The position numbers and the translations under genes were made by a program. Under the pieces are notes generated by a model. It saw only the letters and a list, made by a program, of their open reading frames with translations. It did no database searches and was not told the origin of the DNA. A stretch of 26,161 nt of DNA from Myxococcales bacterium UBA1238 (GTDB lineage Bacteria > Myxococcota_A > Bradymonadia > UBA7976 > UBA1532): the NCBI GenBank assembly GCA_002309015.1, contig DBWM01000068.1, positions 108,279 to 134,439 on the forward strand, read 5' to 3'. Positions 21,733 to 26,161 of this stretch are shown one piece after another. Position 1 is the first letter of the stretch, and each line of letters starts with the position of its first letter.

Positions 21733-24699
21733 TCACTCTTTTGTGGTGTGGTATTCGAAGCGCTGAGCGGTTTCTTTGATCGTGTTGAAGGCCTCGGCCG
21801 ACATGCCCTGGTGGCAGGTGATCCTGAATTCCACGTCCATCCGGACGGTGTATTGACCGGAGTTGAGGGTTTTCAGGGCTTTGGCCAGTTCGGTGAGGCC
21901 GTTGATCTCGAAGTCCTGCACGGAGGCGCCATCGCGCGAGAGGGTGATGCTGGCGCCAGGCTCTACGGCTTCATCGGCTTCGGTCTCCGGGGCAGCGGCC
22001 TTTTGAGGCGTTGGCAGCCGGGTTGCCCTGGGTTCCGGTGGCGCATCGAGGCTCGTGCCGGGGAGGGTCTTTTCGCTCTTCAGGAAGCCGGGATCGGTCT
22101 CTTCGGCGGTTAACCCCTGTGATAAGGTCGCCTGACGGACGGCCTCGGCGATTTGGGCCTTGGCCACGGCTTCATCCTGCAGGCGCCTGCGCTCTTCGTC
22201 GATCTCTTCCGCCAGGTTGCGTTCCACGATCAAAAGATCGTCGGTCCATTCCAGTGAATCCTGCTGCAGGATCACGTTGTCGGGCTGTTCGCCCGCATCG
22301 CCATAGGCGGCACCGATCGCCTGACCTTCCCTGATGCACCGTTCGATACAGGATTTTAACACATCGGCGTTGCGGAGCTTAGGCAGGTTGACGTAGCGCA
22401 TGTAATCGGAGCAGAGCCTTTCGGCCGAATACCACCGATGGCCCGTATCCACATATTGGTTATCGAACTCCTGCTCCAGTGACGAGGGGGTATAGCGCAT
22501 ATAGATGAGGCTGGCAGCCTCGAAGGCCTTTTGAATCGCTTCGGCGAAAGTCTTGGTCTGCTCATCGTAGGGGTCACGGCAGTCGCAGCGGTAAGTCTTG
22601 CTGCTGAAGTCTCCTTTGCTTAAGACGCAGATGCGGGTGTAATTCCGTTTGATGGCATTCATCACCTGCTTTTTGGCCTTCTCGGCTTCCTCTTTGGCCT
22701 GATCCCTGGAATAGGTGTCGACGTTGAGCTCCCCTTTTTCGATGGCCTGGCACACTTCCATCCAGGCCAGGTATTTGCGCAGGTAATCGTTGATGGCATT
22801 GCCGTCGGGCCGGGTGACCCCTAAGAATACGAGGCGGTTCTGATAAACGCGGGGGCGATCGCCAAAGGTTTCGATATAGGGCTTAATCACGGCGATGGTC
22901 TGCTCATCGCTCGTATCCCCAAAGGGTTGCGACGGCGGCAGCACGACCAGCTGAAGATCGGTATTGTCGGCCACCTGTGAAGGCTGCACGAAACAGTTGA
23001 TCTTATCGAACAGCAGTTCACCGGACTTCGACTTCGGTCCCTGACCGATCGCCTTCTTAAACTGATTGAAGAGCTCCTCCTGGATCTCGACCTCATCCCT
23101 GTATTTGCCCTGGCGGTTCTCGGCCTCGCGGCGGATGTTGATGCGCACGTCGAAGTAATAGATCGCGTTGCGATCGCCCTCCTGGCCACGGCGATAGATA
23201 TACGAAAGCTTCTCGTTGAGCTTCGGCATCACGTCGGCGTAAAGGCTTGCGGAGACCGCTGGCGTCAGGCAGCAAAGCAGCAGCAGATCGAGGCCTACGC
23301 CTTTTTTGGAGATCTCAAGGTTGCGGGTGGTGACCGTCGAGCAAAGGGGGGCGGTGCAAAAGAACAGGGCCTTGGCCATCGCGAGGGCGCTGTGGGGCAC
23401 CTCGAAGCGCTCGTTCTGGCGCTCGATCTCGTGGGCCCGGGATCCATGGCCGGCGATGTCGCTGTCGATGACGGCGTCAAAACCCTTCGGCAGCAGGTTC
23501 AGCATTTCGTTGCGGATCGGGCTCCCGCTTTGAAGGGGGAGCATCGAGGGCTGAATGAGGGGATCCTGGTTGTTATCGCGCCAGAGCTGATGCACAAAAT
23601 CCGCGAGCCAGCGCAGGACGCCGCGCGTCTGTTGAAACCCGCTCAATGTGGACCATTGGTCGTAGAGCTGATCGATGATCTCGGGGTGGAAGGGGTAAGC
23701 CTTGCACATGCGCTCAAAATAGCGATCGTCCACGGCTTTGGGGGGCAGTCGATCCCGCTCCTGACGGTACATGTCGCAATAGGCGCGGCAGATGGCTCGC
23801 ACCTGATCCTTATCGTAGTCTTGCTTGAACAGCTGTCGCCTTACGATCTCAAAGGAATCCTCGCGATCGGTGGGGGTCCAGATGCTGTTGACCCTGCCCA
23901 GGGTCGTCTTTAAGGCATCGAAGGCTTCTGTACCCTGGGCGTCACCCGCTTCGGAGGTCGAGACCGGCAAAATGGAGACCAGGACCGATCGATCATTCTG
24001 ACCCATGGCGGTGGAGAGGTTTTGCATGAAGGAGCGGATGCTGGCTGCAGTCCCCCCCATTAACCCCTTCTTGTTCATGGCCGCCCCGTAATACATCGCG
24101 ATCTCGTCCATCAGGGTAATGCAGGGTAAATGTGCACCCATAATCTCACTGATGAGGTCGATCGTAGGCGGTGTACGGTCACGGTCATTCTGCTCCATCA
24201 GGCGATACGCCGCGTCGCCCCCCATCTGCCATGCCCATTCACCCCACAGGGTACGCGCCTCGATGTCGCCATGCACGACCGGTTTGGAGGGGGATAAATG
24301 CGTACCATCGAGCACCACAACCTGCGCTTGTTTGGGTGGCTCCAGACCGCGCTCCTGCAGCAACTCTTCTATGCCTGCAAGGTCGCGCACAGAGCATTTG
24401 CAGGTAGCGAGGTGATAGAGGGCGAGCAGGCTGTGGGTCTTACCGCCACCAAACCCCGTCTGCATCTGAATGACCGGCTCCCCCCCTACCCCGTTCCATC
24501 GCGAAACCACCGTAGCGATCAGTTCGCGCAACCCCCGCGTCAGGAAGGTATGCTCAAAGAACGACTGGGCATCGAGATAAGTCTGCTGCTTCGCCTTGCC
24601 GCTGCGCACGAGGCTCAGGTCGATGGCAAATGAGGAGGCATCAAAGCGATGCTCCTTGACGTCGTCACTGGGATGGATGATGTTGCGCCAGGGGGTCAT
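21733..24699 (-). CDS. DUF499-type ATPase of an Hma-like defence locus
   Basis: This is a 988-residue P-loop ATPase. Walker A is TGFGGGKTHSLLAL (81-94, Lys87) and Walker B is CITLMDEI (193-200, Asp198-Glu199). The motif VLDGTHLSPSKP lies at about 129-140 and AYPFHPEIIDQLYDQWSTL further on. These match DUF499 proteins, which are encoded with a DUF1156-type adenine methylase and a helicase in predicted antiphage systems (called Hma in PADLOC, from memory). The region after about 620 is helical. An acidic, Pro-rich linker (about 850-910) joins a compact C-terminal domain (915-988) that is duplicated as the separate downstream gene. AGGAG lies 8 bases before the ATG. Only 20 bp separate it from the upstream AAA/nuclease gene. 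No methylase or helicase is inside the window; if present, they would be beyond 26161. Confidence 0.88.
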   Translation of the reverse strand: MTPWRNIIHPSDDVKEHRFDASSFAIDLSLVRSGKAKQQTYLDAQSFFEHTFLTRGLRELIATVVSRWNGVGGEPVIQMQTGFGGGKTHSLLALYHLATCKCSVRDLAGIEELLQERGLEPPKQAQVVVLDGTHLSPSKPVVHGDIEARTLWGEWAWQMGGDAAYRLMEQNDRDRTPPTIDLISEIMGAHLPCITLMDEIAMYYGAAMNKKGLMGGTAASIRSFMQNLSTAMGQNDRSVLVSILPVSTSEAGDAQGTEAFDALKTTLGRVNSIWTPTDREDSFEIVRRQLFKQDYDKDQVRAICRAYCDMYRQERDRLPPKAVDDRYFERMCKAYPFHPEIIDQLYDQWSTLSGFQQTRGVLRWLADFVHQLWRDNNQDPLIQPSMLPLQSGSPIRNEMLNLLPKGFDAVIDSDIAGHGSRAHEIERQNERFEVPHSALAMAKALFFCTAPLCSTVTTRNLEISKKGVGLDLLLLCCLTPAVSASLYADVMPKLNEKLSYIYRRGQEGDRNAIYYFDVRINIRREAENRQGKYRDEVEIQEELFNQFKKAIGQGPKSKSGELLFDKINCFVQPSQVADNTDLQLVVLPPSQPFGDTSDEQTIAVIKPYIETFGDRPRVYQNRLVFLGVTRPDGNAINDYLRKYLAWMEVCQAIEKGELNVDTYSRDQAKEEAEKAKKQVMNAIKRNYTRICVLSKGDFSSKTYRCDCRDPYDEQTKTFAEAIQKAFEAASLIYMRYTPSSLEQEFDNQYVDTGHRWYSAERLCSDYMRYVNLPKLRNADVLKSCIERCIREGQAIGAAYGDAGEQPDNVILQQDSLEWTDDLLIVERNLAEEIDEERRRLQDEAVAKAQIAEAVRQATLSQGLTAEETDPGFLKSEKTLPGTSLDAPPEPRATRLPTPQKAAAPETEADEAVEPGASITLSRDGASVQDFEINGLTELAKALKTLNSGQYTVRMDVEFRITCHQGMSAEAFNTIKETAQRFEYHTTKE

Positions 24700-24719
24700 A
24701 TGGGGGTCTCCTGTTTCTT

Positions 24720-26161
24720 TTAGGCTTCTTCGATCAGATATTCACCAGGGCCGCGCGTTTTGAGGCTGTAATTGACGCCGATGAGGAACTTCTTTCGCGG
24801 ATCGCTTCGGTAGGGCGCCGTGTAGGCGTTGTCCTTGATTTGCTTTAAGGCTTCCTCGGCAGAATGGCCGCATTTGAACTCGATGATGTAGATGTATTTC
24901 TCAGTCTGGAGGACGAGATCGATCCTTCCTGTGCTCGTGTGGTACTCGGCGGAGATGCGGCAGCCCAGCAGCTTAAACAACAGGTAGCAGAAGTTTTGCA
25001 CGTGGACTTCGAGATCGCGGATGATCTCGTAACTGGTGTCGGCCATAAGGCTCATGATGCCGTTTAGAAAGCCCTGCGCGTCGCCTGCGGTGATCATCGA
25101 GGTGAAGTGATCGACATTGAAGTCTGAGCTCTGGTCCAATGTCATATAGAAGGGGATAAAGAATTCGAGCAGCCCTTCCTCGACTTCCTGGTTTGGGAAG
25201 CCCAATTGGTATTTGCGGGTCTTAGGGTCATAGGCCTTGAGCGTCAGATAGCCGCTTTGGTAGAGCAGCGGGGAGGCATCGCGGCTCATCGAATCGATTG
25301 CGCTCAGCTGTTCTTCTGAGTAACGGCTTCCATTGAACTGATCGATGGGGCATTGTTTTTGCTTCAGGGCCTGAACGAGGTAGGTAGGGGTTCCGGAGCT
25401 GAACCAATAGCTTCCGAGATCCTGACGTTTAAGTGCCGTCAGAAGGCTGAACGGGTTATAGAGGCCGTCTGTGTTTCTCGCGAAATGGTAGCCGTCGTAC
25501 TGTTTCTTTAACCGGGCACAGCTCTCTTCATAGGAGATCTGTTCAGCTTCGGCGATCGCGCGAATCTCTTCATCGAAATCGCGCCTCAGCTCCTGTTCGG
25601 TGATGCCGCAAATCGTCGCGTAACGGGGAAGCATGGAGAGATCCTCAAGGTTATTGAGAGAGCTGAAGACGTTCAGTTTGCCGATCTTGGCGATGCCCGA
25701 GATGAAGACGAACTTCAAATGTTCGTTGGCGGTCTTGATGCCACCGTAAAAGCTGTGCAATTGCAGCCGGTAGGCTTCCTGAAGATCTGGCTTTCCGATC
25801 GCATCGAGGACGGGCTTGTCGTATTCGTCTACGAGGAGCACCACCCGCTGACCGGTTTGCTGATGCGCGCGTTCGAGGCCTCCAATGAACCGCTCTTCAA
25901 GGTTCAACTCTGCATCAGATGCCCCATAGCGCGCTTCCCAACCACAAAGCAGCCTGTGAAGGCGTTCTTCGAGGGTCTCCGTGCGATCATATTTCGCGCC
26001 GCTTAAATCCATATGGAATACGGGATACTGCACCCATTCGGTTTCGAGGCCATCGATCGCGAGGCCTTTAAAGAGATCACGCTTTCCTTCAAAGTAGCAT
26101 TTGAGCGTCGATAGGAGCAGGCTCTTACCGAATCGCCTCGGCCTCGAAAAGAAGCAGAAGA
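24720..26161 (-). CDS. AAA-ATPase-like / PD-(D/E)XK nuclease family protein (5' end outside window)
   Basis: The reading frame is open through the window edge, giving 479 visible residues; the GTG at 26033 is internal, not the start. Just inside the edge is RPRRFGKSLLLS, the family-specific Walker A (about visible residues 6-17). Walker B is VVLLVDEYDKPV, followed by FVFISGIAKIGKLNVFSSLNNL, a conserved sensor region. The C-terminal nuclease-like domain has GRIDLVLQTEKYIYIIEFKCG, i.e. the Asp...Glu-x-Lys core of the PD-(D/E)XK fold. About 40 residues of the N-terminus are missing by comparison with usual members. The family is widespread in multiple copies per genome with unknown function, sometimes suspected in DNA defence or mobility. 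Its operon position directly before the DUF499 gene is notable but may be incidental. Confidence 0.9.
   Translation of the reverse strand, partial: FCFFSRPRRFGKSLLLSTLKCYFEGKRDLFKGLAIDGLETEWVQYPVFHMDLSGAKYDRTETLEERLHRLLCGWEARYGASDAELNLEERFIGGLERAHQQTGQRVVLLVDEYDKPVLDAIGKPDLQEAYRLQLHSFYGGIKTANEHLKFVFISGIAKIGKLNVFSSLNNLEDLSMLPRYATICGITEQELRRDFDEEIRAIAEAEQISYEESCARLKKQYDGYHFARNTDGLYNPFSLLTALKRQDLGSYWFSSGTPTYLVQALKQKQCPIDQFNGSRYSEEQLSAIDSMSRDASPLLYQSGYLTLKAYDPKTRKYQLGFPNQEVEEGLLEFFIPFYMTLDQSSDFNVDHFTSMITAGDAQGFLNGIMSLMADTSYEIIRDLEVHVQNFCYLLFKLLGCRISAEYHTSTGRIDLVLQTEKYIYIIEFKCGHSAEEALKQIKDNAYTAPYRSDPRKKFLIGVNYSLKTRGPGEYLIEEA

Noticed and set aside
21586..22113. 175-codon plus-strand frame at the DUF499 gene end
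   Set aside because: It is antisense to the linker and C-terminal domain of the DUF499 protein and carries no family motif.
26033..26161. GTG at 26033 as the start of the AAA/nuclease gene
   Set aside because: The frame is open upstream to the window edge and encodes the family Walker A motif RPRRFGKS, so the true start is outside.

Overview
The window looks like chromosomal DNA of a GC-rich (about 60% by eye) deltaproteobacterium-like organism, most likely Myxococcota or Bradymonadota. The main pointer is a secreted Cys-rich protein (1257-3749) that ends in a MYXO-CTERM-type signal (Gly-Cys, a hydrophobic stretch, then an Arg cluster). Asp/Gly/Ser/Glu linkers, PPC-like and Cys-rich modules, a TAT-exported DUF4159 protein and a gap-free VWA protein fit that group. 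No rRNA, tRNA, CRISPR array or insertion sequence is visible.

Layout. (1) 1-4215: a zinc-ribbon membrane protein and the doubly anchored MYXO-CTERM lipoprotein, bracketed by two same-orientation arrays of a 42/43-bp non-coding tandem repeat. (2) 4260-6070, minus strand: an outer-membrane beta-barrel protein, a short protein equal to the C-terminal tail of Rpn-family nucleases, and a MORN/YwqK-like repeat protein. (3) 6235-8842, plus strand: lspA followed by two Lgt-like genes, each overlapping its predecessor by one base, which together form a lipoprotein-processing operon. (4) 8830-9690, minus: a CnoX (YbbN) thioredoxin-TPR chaperone lacking active-site cysteines. (5) 9807-13703, plus: rlmK, rlmL, a CysQ-like phosphatase and a DUF4159 protein, all joined by 4-bp ATGA overlaps. 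A VWA/amidotransferase-like membrane protein, deoD, two small membrane proteins and a TPR-like protein follow on the same strand to 18720. (6) 18737-20998: a UDP-sugar epimerase and a GtrB/ArnC-type glycosyltransferase, separated by a structured 348-bp non-coding interval. (7) 21044-26161, minus: a defence-type locus with a 988-residue DUF499 ATPase, an upstream AAA/PD-(D/E)XK protein cut by the window end, and a downstream 100-residue protein.

The most interesting point is in the last region. The 100-residue protein aligns with the C-terminal domain of the DUF499 ATPase just upstream, with about 12 identities over about 36 columns and one gap, including a shared Cys-x-x-Gly-Met-Ser core. It looks like a free-standing copy of that domain. 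The Rpn tail protein at 5066-5338 is a second stand-alone C-terminal module in the same window.

Other points: the two Lgt-like proteins share a Gly-Arg-x-Gly-Cys...Gly-Cys-Cys motif where canonical Lgt has Asn; the octamer GCGATCGC (cyanobacterial HIP1) occurs 13 times where about one is expected; and rlmK and rlmL are separate genes in the reverse of the order in the fused E. coli protein.
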